Shown here: piece after piece, positions 50,441 to 60,947 of the stretch | Position numbering within the stretch: position 1 is the first letter of the stretch | Layout of the letters: every line of letters starts with the position of its first letter | Origin: Chthoniobacterales bacterium | GTDB taxonomy: Bacteria; Verrucomicrobiota; Verrucomicrobiia; Chthoniobacterales; UBA10450 | Assembly: GCA_013821455.1 (NCBI GenBank) | Contig: JACDGS010000008.1 | Location: forward strand, 1 to 64,000 | Length of the DNA stretch: 64,000 bases | Reading direction: 5' to 3' | Position numbers and translations under genes: made by a program | The notes under the pieces: model-generated | The model's database searches: none | What the model was told of the DNA's origin: nothing | The model's input: the letters and a program-made list of their open reading frames with translations, nothing else

Positions 50441-52995
50441 TCGCTCCGCACGGCCTCGGCCACATTCAATCGCCCCGCGCGCCATGCCGGAATCCAACCC
50501 GCGACCAGCGCCGCGGCCACGATCCAGAGTGGAGTCCACGCCAGCGACGCCCAGGGGAAGGCGAGCTGAATCGTCCACCCAAAAAACGCGCGATTGATCA
50601 CGCCCGTGAGAACGAGTGCGAGACAAAGCCCCGCCGCCAGGCCAAGCACGCTCGCGAGCAAACCGATCATCCCGCTTTCCCAAAGCAGCAGCCGACGCAC
50701 TTGCGCAGTCGAGGCGCCGATCGCGCGCAGCACTCCCAATTCCTGGGTGCGCTCGGCCACCAGGGTCGTTAGGCCGAGAAAAATTCCAATCACCGCTACG
50801 ACCACCGCGATCGTCCGCAGCACGTAGGTCACGGCGAAGGTCTGATCGAAAATCTCGAAAATCCGCGCGCGCAAAGTGCGGTTCGAGTAGATGGAAAATT
50901 CGCCGAGCGCGCTGAAGCGCCTCCGGAAATCCTCCATCACCGCCCGCGCATCCGATCCTTTTTTCAGATATAACGCGATGCTGTTGACGCGGTCGTCGTG
51001 CCAGAGGCGATGGAAATTTTGCGCGCTGAGGAAGACGAGGCCCTGGTCGTTCGTGTAATTATAAAACACGCCTGCGATCGGAAACGCTGCGGCGCCTGAA
51101 GGTGTCGGCAACTTCATAATGTCGCCATCAGTCACGTGATAACGTCGCGCGAAACTCTCCGAGACGAGCACGCATTGCTCGCCATAAAAACGAGGCATGA
51201 TTTGATCGGTCCGCCCATGCAGAAAACGCAGCGTGCGGCGATTGCTTCCCCTAACGACTGCAACCGAAATCGTCTCCTCGCGAAACGGCAACTCGACCGC
51301 GCGGAAAGTATCGACGGCATCGATCGCCGGATTTCTCTCGAGAAATTGCAACGCCTCCGGCGGCATGAATGACTCTGGACCGGTAATTTCATTCGCCGCC
51401 GGCCCGATGAAGAGATCGGCCACCAAAGTCTGCGCGATCCAGTCGTTCACCGTTTCGCGAAATGAAAAAACCATCACCGCGATTCCGACGGTCATGGCCA
51501 CGGCGGCGGCGAGCGACGCGATGGTGACGGAGTTGCGCAGCAGGGCGCGACCTAAATTCTGCGCGGCGAGCAGCGGCTCGATCCGCCGGTGTAAACGCGA
51601 GCGCAGAAGCGCGCTAAAGCGAGCGATCAGCTCCGGCGCGGCCAGCGAAAAACCTGCGAGGACGAAAAACGCCGCTCCGAAACCAAGCCACGCCGGCCCC
51701 GTTTTGAGCGCGAGCACGGAAAGAGCCGCCGCCAGGCCTAACGACAAGGCGCCGCCGAGGATCCACCCGCGCGACAGGCGCGCCGAACGCTCCAGACGCA
51801 AGCCGCCATGCAGCGCCTGCACGGGATCGATCGCCGCCGCGCTCTGCGCCGGTAGCCACGCCGCGATGAGAACCGAAGCCAGCCCCAGGACAAATGCGCT
51901 GATCCAAACTCCGGGCGACAACTGCAAGTGCTCCACATGCACCAGGACGTAGAGCGACGAAATCGTTTCCGCCACCGTTCCCACCAGCGCTCGCGCGAGA
52001 AAATATCCGCCGATCATACCCACGCCGATCCCGAGCAAGCCAAGCACCGCCGCTTCGCCTAAAAAAAGCCAGCGGACTTCGCCGCGCGTCGCGCCTAACG
52101 ACCGCAGGATGCCGATCTCACTCCTCCGCCTAACGACTGAGGCTTCGACCGTGTTGTAAATCAGAAACATCCCGACAAGGAGAGAGACGAGGCTCATCGC
52201 CGCGAGGTTAAGCTGGAAGCCGGCGAGCATTTTTCCCACCTCCTCGCCGCGTTGCGCGGGCGCAGCCACGGTCGCGTCGGGCGGCGCGACGCGGCGCAAA
52301 GCCGCCGCCACTTTTTTTGGATCGGCTCCATTCGTTAGGCGAACCGAGATGGAATCGAGTGTTCCGGCGCGTCCAAAAAGCTCCTGCGCCCAGCCAATGT
52401 CGATCGCCGCGAAGTGCGCGTCCGGCGGCACCGCGGCCTTCTCGCTTCGGAGAAGAAACCCGATCGTTAGGCGCCGGCTCGCGCCGTTGCTCTGCACCGT
52501 GATCTCCTCTCCCGCGCGAAGCTGATGCTCCCGCGCGAATTCCTCCGTCAGCGCAATCACCCGCGGACCACGCAGCCACTGTTCGAAATCGAAATTCTGC
52601 GCGCTGAAATCGGTCAACTCGAAAGTCCGGAATGGCTCGTCGGTAAAAACGTCGATCCCGAGCAGATCGAGGTATTCTCCCGGAAATTTCGGCAGAGTGA
52701 CGAAGCCCCTAACGATGGGCGTCGCCGCTTCGACCCCCGGCTGCCGCGCGATTTCGGGCAATAATTTATCCGGCAGATTCCCGAGCCGTCCGCGCACTTC
52801 CAGTTGCGCCTTTCCTGCCACCACATCCACGCTCGCCTCGAAGGCGTGGTTGGCGCTTTGGTTGGCAATCTGGATCGCAAGATAGAGCGCCACGCCGAGT
52901 GCAACCGTGGCGACGTTGAGGATGGCGAGCAACGGGTGCCGCGCCAGATAACGCAGCACATGCCAGCGAAAGAGAACGGAATATTGCGCGATCAA
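50437..52995 (-). CDS. FtsX-family ABC transporter permease (AttF-like)
   Basis: An 852-residue permease with the double FtsX/MacB architecture: N-terminal helix (PLLAILNVATVALGVALYLA), a periplasmic domain to about 260, three helices, then the same again in the second half, ending GWIPAWRAGRLNVAEAVRSE. ABC permeases of this kind move lipids or lipoproteins outward or couple ATPases to the cell wall. The AttE-type ATPase that normally precedes it is not present: the next gene upstream is a phospholipase D-like gene. Six exact 9-mer copies lie within it. Confidence 0.88.
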   Translation of the reverse strand: MIAQYSVLFRWHVLRYLARHPLLAILNVATVALGVALYLAIQIANQSANHAFEASVDVVAGKAQLEVRGRLGNLPDKLLPEIARQPGVEAATPIVRGFVTLPKFPGEYLDLLGIDVFTDEPFRTFELTDFSAQNFDFEQWLRGPRVIALTEEFAREHQLRAGEEITVQSNGASRRLTIGFLLRSEKAAVPPDAHFAAIDIGWAQELFGRAGTLDSISVRLTNGADPKKVAAALRRVAPPDATVAAPAQRGEEVGKMLAGFQLNLAAMSLVSLLVGMFLIYNTVEASVVRRRSEIGILRSLGATRGEVRWLFLGEAAVLGLLGIGVGMIGGYFLARALVGTVAETISSLYVLVHVEHLQLSPGVWISAFVLGLASVLIAAWLPAQSAAAIDPVQALHGGLRLERSARLSRGWILGGALSLGLAAALSVLALKTGPAWLGFGAAFFVLAGFSLAAPELIARFSALLRSRLHRRIEPLLAAQNLGRALLRNSVTIASLAAAVAMTVGIAVMVFSFRETVNDWIAQTLVADLFIGPAANEITGPESFMPPEALQFLERNPAIDAVDTFRAVELPFREETISVAVVRGSNRRTLRFLHGRTDQIMPRFYGEQCVLVSESFARRYHVTDGDIMKLPTPSGAAAFPIAGVFYNYTNDQGLVFLSAQNFHRLWHDDRVNSIALYLKKGSDARAVMEDFRRRFSALGEFSIYSNRTLRARIFEIFDQTFAVTYVLRTIAVVVAVIGIFLGLTTLVAERTQELGVLRAIGASTAQVRRLLLWESGMIGLLASVLGLAAGLCLALVLTGVINRAFFGWTIQLAFPWASLAWTPLWIVAAALVAGWIPAWRAGRLNVAEAVRSE

Positions 52996-53085
52996 TTCGG
53001 CTCAAGATGGGGAGAAGTAAGCTCGCCGCGAGCGCTTAAGCCGATCGCTTCTTTGCCGCCTTCCGCCTCTCAAACTTACAACTCG

Positions 53086-54867
53086 CTACTCAATGCCTGC
53101 AAAAATCTTGCGATCATTTTCCTTTTGCGAGCCGGCGACATAGGAGGATTCGAACCAGTTCTCGTTAGCTCCGCTGATCTTCTTCGGTTTCTGGAGCTTG
53201 AGTATGTCCAGTTGAGACGTCTCACTCTGAGCCGCGTTGGATTTCTTCGACGCGGCCTGCATGACTGAACGAAAATGCAGATGGTCGAATACTCTTAGGG
53301 CTTCGATGGCATAGGCGGTTGCTACTCTTTGGTCTTCGATCATGATCATGTGATCGCCGTTATCGTGCTCGCCCGACGGCGAAAGATTGGAAGAGCCAGT
53401 AAAGACCTTGGCCGTCGGCAGGTTAAAGTCCGTCACCACAAACTTGTCGTGAATATTGATGCCCGCGCCGCCGCTCCATTCGCTCTTGAAGGGTTCCGGC
53501 GCGTGATCAGCCAGATACTTGAAATCTACAAGCGCGACACTTCCATCAGGCTTGTTCACTTCCAGTGAGCCACCCTTATCCGAGATACCGTAGCTGAAGA
53601 CCGGTCGATTCATTAAGCGATCGAATTCGTCCTTCGTTAGGCCGGGACCCATCTGGTAGAGAAAGGCGACGGCGTAAAGGACAGATGACGATGCCTGCGC
53701 GATCGCTCCTTGCAGGGGTTGGAGCGAAAGATCCGTATTCTTGTGCGGAGCGAAGCAAAAATGCACCGGCGGTCTTCCCTCCTTTTTTGTAAGCTGCCAC
53801 TTAGAGGCTAAATCAGTAGCCGTAAACCCATCCGTATCGACAAATGCTATGTCGAAGTAATTCCCAAAGAGCGCTGCTATCTCCTTGTCATCGAAGACCA
53901 GGACATTGTTAGCTTGAATATAGAGTCCTCGGTAGGAAAAATTGGTGGAACCACAGAGCACTTTAGTTGGGATACCATTCCGGCGCGCGATAAACACCTT
54001 ATTGTGTTGCAAGCCCTTGAAGTGAGTTCGCGTGATCTTATCCGCGCCCGCTGACTCTCGCAGACGTTCTGCGGCCTTCGACTCCGGGCTGTCAGGAGTG
54101 ACATGGCCGGTGACATTCCCTTTGCTATCCTGCCCGCCGGAATCGTCAAAGATCGCCCGGAGTCTGGGGCCGAATGCCTCCAGCTTCTGCAAGATATCCG
54201 GTTCGTTGAAGTCATAGGCGAAAACATCCAGAGTTACTTTGCTATCCTGCAAGGCGTCATCGAGGAAACCGAAGATTAAATCGTAAGCCTCGAACCCCAT
54301 CCAGGAGTAGATGTCCCCGGGCGCTTTCTTAAACTCCAAGCCTGTGTCGGAAGCGGATGGGATAAGTGCGCCCCCGGCCTTATTAATGTCCTTCGGATTT
54401 CCCATCTTATCCACGAAGGCCTGAGACGAGGCGAAGTTACGAGTAAAACCTACATCCAGGAAATTGTGATAAGTCATCGGATCAAGCGAGAGATCGAGAG
54501 TTAGGGATGTTCCCTTCTTGAGTTGGTCGTCCACCGGCATGTGCATCTTAGTAGCCCGATAACTATATAGTCCTTTCTTGACCTCCCACGGAAAGTGAAT
54601 CCAACGAAATTTCTGGAAAGGCGCCGCGGTGGACGGGAAGTTACGATTGCCATCAACGTGCTCACCCGCGGCGCGATCATAGGAAAAAGCCAGGCGATTG
54701 TATAACGGGGTATAGGTGGAAGCGCCCGGAGACTTACACTCGATCGCAAAGCCAACGAAGTCCTCCTCCGGCGCTTCGACATCAAAGCCTAAAAGGCACA
54801 TGCGCTCACCGCGCCAGACTTTCATCGTAAAACCATCCTTACTCGTATGTTTTTCGTAGCGGGTCAT
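53086..54867 (-). CDS. phospholipase D-like protein
   Basis: A 593-residue protein with two PLD-type motifs: GLQHNKVFIARR ... LCGSTNFSYRG near residue 285, and NIHDKFVVTDF ... FTGSSNLSPSGEHDNGDH near residue 480. The second keeps HxKxxxxD; the first has Arg in place of the Asp. The first 200 residues form a strand-rich domain (FTMKVWRGERMCLLGFDVEA). There is no signal peptide, so it is cytoplasmic or exported otherwise. PLD enzymes cut phosphodiesters of lipids or nucleic acids. It stands alone. Confidence 0.82.
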   Translation of the reverse strand: MTRYEKHTSKDGFTMKVWRGERMCLLGFDVEAPEEDFVGFAIECKSPGASTYTPLYNRLAFSYDRAAGEHVDGNRNFPSTAAPFQKFRWIHFPWEVKKGLYSYRATKMHMPVDDQLKKGTSLTLDLSLDPMTYHNFLDVGFTRNFASSQAFVDKMGNPKDINKAGGALIPSASDTGLEFKKAPGDIYSWMGFEAYDLIFGFLDDALQDSKVTLDVFAYDFNEPDILQKLEAFGPRLRAIFDDSGGQDSKGNVTGHVTPDSPESKAAERLRESAGADKITRTHFKGLQHNKVFIARRNGIPTKVLCGSTNFSYRGLYIQANNVLVFDDKEIAALFGNYFDIAFVDTDGFTATDLASKWQLTKKEGRPPVHFCFAPHKNTDLSLQPLQGAIAQASSSVLYAVAFLYQMGPGLTKDEFDRLMNRPVFSYGISDKGGSLEVNKPDGSVALVDFKYLADHAPEPFKSEWSGGAGINIHDKFVVTDFNLPTAKVFTGSSNLSPSGEHDNGDHMIMIEDQRVATAYAIEALRVFDHLHFRSVMQAASKKSNAAQSETSQLDILKLQKPKKISGANENWFESSYVAGSQKENDRKIFAGIE

Positions 54868-55245
54868 AACCAGGTTCCTTTCCGGGTTTGCAGAGTGAAT
54901 GATAGATAATGATGATCGTAAAACAGGCTTACAGCACAGTGGACCTTACCAGGAGCACTAAATCCTTCAAGGTAGTTTGATCGAATCCGTTAGGCCCGCC
55001 TTCGATTGTCCACAAGCGCAAGGGCGAAGGCCAGAGCCGTTGATGTCATGTCAACATCCGATCGTCGTGAGCTGAAGAACGTTTAGTTCCGCTTAACGAT
55101 TTGATCTGTGGCAAGGGGAAGACGGCATCTTCGACAGGATTTCATTCCTCCGAAAGGACGAGCTGTAAATCCTTCCGAGGCAGTGCCGGAAATTCAGTCC
55201 TACGTCCTATGGCTCGCGGAGTAGGTGGAGCTGTATCTTCGTTGT
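54868..55245. other. intergenic region
   Basis: Nothing I can name. A CCGTTAGGC near-copy of the motif lies at 54990-54998. Confidence 0.4.
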
Positions 55246-55734
55246 ATGATCACATGCGATAAACCCGAAGATACCTTAAAGAGCTTTTTGCCCGGTGGCC
55301 TTACTCACCCGGCAGGCGCTCAGCGCGAGACCTCGTTCGACGTGATGACCGCGAAGGAGCGCCTCGCGAACATCGAAGAACCATTGGTGGACGGTCCTGA
55401 ACGAGCATTGGCTACGGGCGTGCTGCGCCAGGCGGCGGCCGACCTGCGGAGGTTCCGAGGCGCCCAAGATGCGATCGGGCGAGAGATGTATTCCGACGCA
55501 CAGAGTTGGTTCTTCGCAAACGACGGAGAGTGGCCCTATTCATTCACAAATGTTTGCCGAGCCCTGTGCCTGTCACCTGAGGCCATCATCGACGAGGTTT
55601 TCGCCGATGCAGAGGCGGGTTGGTATTTGTATTCTCGCCGGTTAGCTGGCCGCGTCGCAAAGTCGGTCGGAGATTCTTTTTCTAATATCTTCCTTGCTCG
55701 CCGCGATGAAGCGCTTGCTCTCGCAAAATCATGA
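55246..55734 (+). CDS. hypothetical helical protein
   Basis: A 162-residue protein with no recognised family. The sequence is soluble and helical (RALATGVLRQAAADLRRFRG, GREMYSDAQSWFFAND, VCRALCLSPEAIIDEVF). SWFFANDGEWPYSFTNVCRA followed by LCLSPEAII looks like a DNA-binding-protein-like arrangement sometimes found in small phage or accessory proteins. An in-frame GTG at 55225 is another start. It is surrounded by gene-poor DNA. Confidence 0.5.
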   Translation: MITCDKPEDTLKSFLPGGLTHPAGAQRETSFDVMTAKERLANIEEPLVDGPERALATGVLRQAAADLRRFRGAQDAIGREMYSDAQSWFFANDGEWPYSFTNVCRALCLSPEAIIDEVFADAEAGWYLYSRRLAGRVAKSVGDSFSNIFLARRDEALALAKS

Positions 55735-56615
55735 AAGCAAAACGCCACCGTAACTCATGCAGCAGATTCTGGCAGAGGTTCGTCAAAGGTCCGGCGCCTG
55801 CTCATGACCGCTTTCTCTCACTGAGTATCACGCGCTTCAATCTCTCCACGGGCTGGGAGCGTCTCTTGCAAAAGCAGCAGTTTGGCGCCTAGCGAGAGTA
55901 GGGGCGCGTGCGGCCCCCGGCGCAAAGATCCATCATGGCCGCGTTCGTTTCCTATGCCTCGCTAAAGTAGGGTTAATCATCCCACCCGAAAATTTATGCT
56001 ATTACTTCCGCGCAATTGCCACGAGCAAGACCGCGTAGCGACGAGAGTGCGAAGAGTGCGTCAAGATTGGCTAAGACTGGGTTCACCGAACGCGCCAGCG
56101 CCGCGGTGTGACGCTCTGTTACGATAGTTCGCCGCATCAACACGCGAGCAGACACGCGCACGGCTGCGGCCATGCCGTAATCGCCTCGCCGAATAAGGCG
56201 AGCGCTGGCCTTACTGCTATCCCGATGAGGCGATGGCGACTTATTAGGCGGCCAAGTTCTACCTTCCTCTATTTGCTGTGTGCGACCGACTCGTTCGCGA
56301 CAGGATGGGACGCTCTCAACTGCGAGAACATTCTTGTCGGCGTTGCGCTTACGAGCGTCGAGGTTATCGCACGCCATCATGACCTGCGCGATCACGAGCG
56401 ATAAGCGGCCGCGCGGACGGGCGCGATAGAGAGGCTCCTCCCGAGACAGCAAGGTCTATTTTGTAGCGGCTAGCCAGGCCGAAACATGATTACGGACGAC
56501 CTCTCACCCGCGTCCTCCTCCAAAAGGATGAGATGCCTCTCATTCCCACGGCCTGAAAATAATCCCGTCCAAGGTCCAGTGGTCCGAGTGCTATGACCGC
56601 TCTACCATTCTAGTC
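55735..56615. other. gene-poor region
   Basis: Overlapping open frames exist on both strands (minus 55994-56452, plus 56108-56404), but neither has recognisable sequence or a good start, so I do not call a gene. A decayed motif GCCTAGCGAGAGTAGG is at 55888-55903. Confidence 0.4.
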
Positions 56616-57458
56616 ATGAGCAAAATCATTACAAAGGACGGGACGGAAATTTACTATAAGGACTGGGGCAAGGGTCAGCCGATCGTTTTTTCACATGGCT
56701 GGCCGCTCACTGCGGATGCCTGGGAAGACCAGATGTTCTTTCTCGCATCGCGCGGCTATCGCTGCATTGCGCATGATCGTCGCGGTCACGGCCGCTCCGG
56801 TCAGTCATGGGATGGGAATGACCTAGACACCTATGCTGATGACTTAGCAGAGTTAACTGCTGCTTTGAATCTGAAAGACGCTATTCACGTGGGTCACTCT
56901 ACTGGTGGCGGCGAAGTCGCGCGCTACATCGGTCGCCACGGCACCGAGCGCGTCGCGAAGGCTGTGCTGATGAGCGCGATCCCGCCGCTCATGTTGAAGA
57001 CGCCGGCGAATTCCGGCGGATTACCGATCGAGGCGTTCGACGCAATTCGCTCCGCCGTGGTCGGGGATCGGTCGCAATTCTGGAAGGACCTGGCCCTCCA
57101 GTTCTACAGTTACAACCGGCCGGGAGCGAAGGTCTCGCAAGGCGTCATCGACTCGTTCTGGCTGCAGAGCATGATGGCTGGATTCCCGGCGTGCTACTTT
57201 TGCATCAAGGCTTTCTCGGAAACCGACACCACCGAGGACTTGAAGAAGTTCGATATCCCGACCTTGATCCTGCACGGCGACGACGACCAGATCGTGCCGA
57301 TCGGCGCCGCGGCCATGATGTCGTCGCAGATCGTGAAGAACGCGCAACTGAAAGTTTACAAGGGCGCTCCGCACGGAATGGCTACCACGCACAAGCACCA
57401 GGTCAGCGCGGAACTCCTCGCTTTCATCGAGCAGAAAACAATCGCGGCAGCCGCCTAG
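56616..57458 (+). CDS. alpha/beta hydrolase, non-heme chloroperoxidase type
   Basis: A 280-residue alpha/beta hydrolase close to non-heme chloroperoxidases and esterases. Nucleophile elbow: HVGHSTGGG (Ser95); acid in [15 protein letters not shown]; His in [13 protein letters not shown]. The oxyanion segment is SHGWPL. Cytoplasmic, no signal peptide. It opens a run of plus-strand genes with small gaps that extends to the window end. Confidence 0.88.
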   Translation: MSKIITKDGTEIYYKDWGKGQPIVFSHGWPLTADAWEDQMFFLASRGYRCIAHDRRGHGRSGQSWDGNDLDTYADDLAELTAALNLKDAIHVGHSTGGGEVARYIGRHGTERVAKAVLMSAIPPLMLKTPANSGGLPIEAFDAIRSAVVGDRSQFWKDLALQFYSYNRPGAKVSQGVIDSFWLQSMMAGFPACYFCIKAFSETDTTEDLKKFDIPTLILHGDDDQIVPIGAAAMMSSQIVKNAQLKVYKGAPHGMATTHKHQVSAELLAFIEQKTIAAAA

Positions 57459-57491
57459 GGCCACTTCGGCGAAAAGCAGAAAGCGAGACCT

Positions 57492-57980
57492 ATGAATACG
57501 AGTAACGACGCTCATCAACGCCCGCCGCTTCCTCCCTTCACTTTCGACACCGCGATCGAGAAGGTGCGGTTAGCCGAAAATGGCTGGAACAGCCGATATC
57601 CTGAGAAGGTTGCTCTGGCCTACACCGTTGATAGCTGGTGGCGCAATCGAGCGGAGTTCGTACAGGGACGCCGAGCGATTATAGAGTTCCTCACCCGAAA
57701 ATGGGCGGAGGAACTGGACTACCGACTCATCAAGGAACTGTGGGCCTACGATGGGAGTCGCATCGCCGTTCGTTTCGCCTACGAATCGCGCGACGCCTCC
57801 GGAAATTGGTTCCGCTCCTACGGGAACGAGAACTGGGACTTCGATGTCGACGGGCTGATGCATCACCGGCATGCCTGCATCAACGATCTGCCGATCAAGG
57901 AGTCCGAACGCAAATTTCACTGGGATTCCTCTAAGCCTCGTCCCTTGGACCATCCGGGTTTAACCGACCTCGGTTTGTAA
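57492..57980 (+). CDS. DUF1348 (NTF2-like) protein
   Basis: A 162-residue member of DUF1348, an NTF2-like family: [98 protein letters not shown] and [19 protein letters not shown]. The function of the family is unknown; small-molecule binding or isomerase-like roles are likely. 33 bases after the preceding gene. Confidence 0.9.
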   Translation: MNTSNDAHQRPPLPPFTFDTAIEKVRLAENGWNSRYPEKVALAYTVDSWWRNRAEFVQGRRAIIEFLTRKWAEELDYRLIKELWAYDGSRIAVRFAYESRDASGNWFRSYGNENWDFDVDGLMHHRHACINDLPIKESERKFHWDSSKPRPLDHPGLTDLGL

Positions 57981-57994
57981 CTCAAAGCAAAACA

Positions 57995-58963
57995 ATGAAT
58001 ACACCTGACACAAAACGGATAACCGAAGTTTCACGGAGACGGTTCCTGGCTCTGGCCGGCGTAGCCGCCGCGGGCGTCTGGCTGAACCCACGCCTGATGT
58101 TTGCCGATGACGACACCAGCCCGGTAATCATCATTCGTAAGGCCGCTAAGACTGCGACAATCAACGTAACTCGATTGCGCGGGAATGTAAGTGTGCTGGA
58201 AGGCTCTGGCGGTAACATCGCAGTGCTAACTGGCCCCGACGGCAAAGTCTTAGTCGATGCCGGCATCACCGCTTCACGTCCGCGCATCATTGGGGCATTA
58301 GCCAGCCTGAGCGACGATCCGATTAAGCATCTCATCAGCTCGCACTGGCACTTCGACCACACAGACGGCAATGAGTGGCTTCACTCGTTAGGCGCGGAAA
58401 TCACCGGCCATGAGAACGTCCCGAAGCGCATGTCGGTTAACACTAGGGTGGAAGGATGGAATTTTACTTTTCCACCGGCGCCTGCCAGCGCGTTACCAAC
58501 AGTGCTCTTTTCTGATGAGAAGAGTTTGGAGGTTAACGGGACCAAGTTACATCTTAAATACTATGGCCCTTGTCACACCGATTCGGATATCTCAGTCCAC
58601 TTCTCCGAAGCTGACATCCTTCATGTCGCCGACTCCTGGTGGAATGGCTATTACCCATTCATCGATTACTCCACCGGAGGTAGCATTGACGGACAGATCC
58701 GTGGCGCCGCCGCGAACATCGCCAGGGTAAGTGATAAGACCATTGTCATTCCCGGCCACGGTTCGATTGGTAATAAGTCTCAGCTAATCGAATTCCACGA
58801 CATGCTCGTCGCAGTGCGCGAAAAAGTAAGCGCGCTAAAGACAGCAGGCCGAACGCTAGAAGAAGCGGTCGCCGCGAAACCAACGGCTAACTACGACGCG
58901 AAGTGGGGCGGCTTCGTCATCAGTGGGGACGCCTTCACTACAAACGTTTACAAAACCCTCTAA
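57995..58963 (+). CDS. Tat-exported metallo-beta-lactamase-fold hydrolase
   Basis: A 322-residue protein. The N-terminus has a Tat signal (SRRRFLALAGVAAAGVWLN). The MBL-fold zinc site is ISSHWHFDHTDGNEWL (HxHxDH), with a further His in GPCHTDSDISVHF and GHGSIG near the end. The substrate is unknown; periplasmic hydrolases of esters, lactones or thioesters belong here. It is 14 bases after the DUF1348 gene. One TCGTTAGGC encodes HSLGAE. Confidence 0.88.
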   Translation: MNTPDTKRITEVSRRRFLALAGVAAAGVWLNPRLMFADDDTSPVIIIRKAAKTATINVTRLRGNVSVLEGSGGNIAVLTGPDGKVLVDAGITASRPRIIGALASLSDDPIKHLISSHWHFDHTDGNEWLHSLGAEITGHENVPKRMSVNTRVEGWNFTFPPAPASALPTVLFSDEKSLEVNGTKLHLKYYGPCHTDSDISVHFSEADILHVADSWWNGYYPFIDYSTGGSIDGQIRGAAANIARVSDKTIVIPGHGSIGNKSQLIEFHDMLVAVREKVSALKTAGRTLEEAVAAKPTANYDAKWGGFVISGDAFTTNVYKTL

Positions 58964-59012
58964 GTCTTCACACCCCGACATACTAATAAGCTAATCAACC
59001 ACCAAATAACAA

Positions 59013-60089
59013 ATGAACTCAAATAACCTACTGTCAGTTACTGCCTCGGGAATTCGTCTCCGAGGATTAATCGCGCGAGCAATCCTCGTGCTTCTCACAC
59101 TCGCTGCCGCTCTCATACCCTTACGAGCTGCTGAAAAGTCGAAAGCCAACACCGGGCTACCCATTACCTCCTACAAAACCGCGAAGGTGAAAAACCTCGA
59201 CATCTTCTACCGCGAAGCCGGGCCGAAAGATGCGCCGACCATCGTGCTGCTACATGGGTTCCCGACCTCGTCGCAGATGTATCGCAATCTTATCCCGGCA
59301 CTCGCCGACAAGTATCACGTCATCGCGCCCGATTACCCGGGATTCGGCCAGAGCTCGATGCCGAGTGTCAATGAGTTCGACTACAGCTTCGCGAAGATCA
59401 CGGATATCGTGGATGACCTGCTGCAGCAGCTCGGCACCGAACGTTACAGCCTGTATGTCCAGGACTACGGCGGCCCCGTGGGATTCCGGCTCGCGGTCAA
59501 GCATCCCGAGCGGGTGCAGTCGTTGATTGTGCAGAACGGAAACGCCTACGAAGAGGGACTCCGCGAATTCTGGAATCCGATCAAAGCGTACTGGAAAGAG
59601 CGGACTCCCGACAATGCCGACATTCTCCGGGGGAAGCTCTTCTCCTTCGACGCGACCAAGTGGCAATACACGAATGGGGTGCGGAACTTACAGGATCTCG
59701 ATCCGAGCACGTGGACTGCCGACCAGTTCCTGCTGGACCGGCCGGGTAACCAGGAAATCCAGCTAAAGCTCTTCTACGAATACGGATTTAATCCACCACT
59801 CTATCCGGAGTGGCAGGCTTACTTTCGGAAGTATCAGCCGCCTATGCTCATCGTCTGGGGCAAGAACGATAAGATCTTTCCTGCGGAGGGGGCTTATCCC
59901 TACAAGCGCGATCTCAAGAATGTAGAATTCCACCTCCTCGACACCGGCCATTTCGCTCTGGAAGAAGACGGACCGGAGATCGCTGCTTACATGCGCGCCT
60001 TCCTGGCCAAGAACGTCCACAACAAAGGAGCAGCGAGCAAAGCCGCTCCTTCCGGCGCGGAGGTCGCGTCCCAGGATGCGAAACGCTGA
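59013..60089 (+). CDS. exported alpha/beta hydrolase, epoxide hydrolase/dehalogenase type
   Basis: A 358-residue protein with an N-terminal signal ([20 protein letters not shown]). The nucleophile is Asp in [11 protein letters not shown], as in epoxide hydrolases, haloalkane and haloacid dehalogenases. The oxyanion segment is [15 protein letters not shown]; the catalytic His is in [17 protein letters not shown]. Which substrate it takes cannot be told. It is 49 bases after the MBL gene. Confidence 0.86.
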   Translation: MNSNNLLSVTASGIRLRGLIARAILVLLTLAAALIPLRAAEKSKANTGLPITSYKTAKVKNLDIFYREAGPKDAPTIVLLHGFPTSSQMYRNLIPALADKYHVIAPDYPGFGQSSMPSVNEFDYSFAKITDIVDDLLQQLGTERYSLYVQDYGGPVGFRLAVKHPERVQSLIVQNGNAYEEGLREFWNPIKAYWKERTPDNADILRGKLFSFDATKWQYTNGVRNLQDLDPSTWTADQFLLDRPGNQEIQLKLFYEYGFNPPLYPEWQAYFRKYQPPMLIVWGKNDKIFPAEGAYPYKRDLKNVEFHLLDTGHFALEEDGPEIAAYMRAFLAKNVHNKGAASKAAPSGAEVASQDAKR

Positions 60090-60132
60090 TCAGCTTGTGC
60101 CTAACGAAGCGAAACCCAACCCACAAGAACAT

Positions 60133-60945
60133 ATGCGCAAACTCAATCTTTTTTTAACTGCAGTCGCTCTCACGGGCTTCGGTGCCCTGGCACAAGCCGC
60201 TCCCGCTAACAAGGCCGAAAACGTCACCGTCGTCCTTGTTCATGGCGCCTTTGCGGAGTCGTCCAGTTGGGACGGCGTTATCCCGAAACTCGAGGCGAAA
60301 GGCTACAAGGTCATAGCCGCGGCGAATCCGCTGCGCAGCTTGAAGACCGATGCGGACTTCGTCGGCGGCGTCGTCGCGAGCATTGAGGGTCCGGTTGTTC
60401 TCGTCGGCCACTCTTATGGCGGTGCCGTCATTACGAACGCGGCGAGCGGGCATGCTAACGTCAAGGCGCTCGTTTACATCGATGGCTTCGCGCCTGAGCC
60501 AGGCGAAACTGCGGTCGCGTTGTCCGGCCAGTTCCCCGGCAGCACGCTCGCGCCCGCCCTAGCTCATCCAGTTGCGCTGCCCGGCGGCGGCAAGGACCTC
60601 TACATTGACGGACAGAAGTTTCGCGCGCAGTTCGCGGCCGACGTCGCGGAGCCGGCGGCGAAACTGATGTTCACGACGCAACGCCCGATTACCGAGGCGG
60701 CCTTGAACGAGCCCGCCGGCGAGGCCACATGGAAAACGATCCCGTCCTGGTTCATCTACGGAAGCCTCGACAAGAACATCCCGCCGGCCGCGCATGCCTT
60801 CATGGCCAAACGCGCCCACGCGAAAGAAACGGTCGAGATCAAAGGCGGGTCGCACGTTGTGATGATTTCGCATCCAGATAAAGTCGCGGACATGATCTTA
60901 CGCGCGGCGCGATCGATCGACCCCACGCACACCGCTTCGAAGTAG
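60133..60945 (+). CDS. exported alpha/beta hydrolase (Ser-type)
   Basis: A 270-residue secreted alpha/beta hydrolase. Signal peptide: LNLFLTAVALTGFGALAQAA. The nucleophile elbow is VLVGHSYGGAVI; the His is in IKGGSHVVMISHPDKVADMI; the N-terminal LVHGAFAESSSWDGVIPKLE is typical of the esterase branch. The ATG at 60133 is chosen for the signal peptide. It differs from the two previous hydrolases in class, so this is not a recent duplication. Confidence 0.86.
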   Translation: MRKLNLFLTAVALTGFGALAQAAPANKAENVTVVLVHGAFAESSSWDGVIPKLEAKGYKVIAAANPLRSLKTDADFVGGVVASIEGPVVLVGHSYGGAVITNAASGHANVKALVYIDGFAPEPGETAVALSGQFPGSTLAPALAHPVALPGGGKDLYIDGQKFRAQFAADVAEPAAKLMFTTQRPITEAALNEPAGEATWKTIPSWFIYGSLDKNIPPAAHAFMAKRAHAKETVEIKGGSHVVMISHPDKVADMILRAARSIDPTHTASK

Positions 60946-60947
60946 CC

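Noticed and set aside
15698-54998. Near-motif words such as TGTTAGGC, CGGTTAGGC and CCGTTAGGC
   Set aside because: One or more mismatches; not counted among exact copies, though some may be decayed ones.
55994-56452. Overlapping open frames on both strands
   Set aside because: No domain, no ribosome site, mutually exclusive; left as a gene-poor region.
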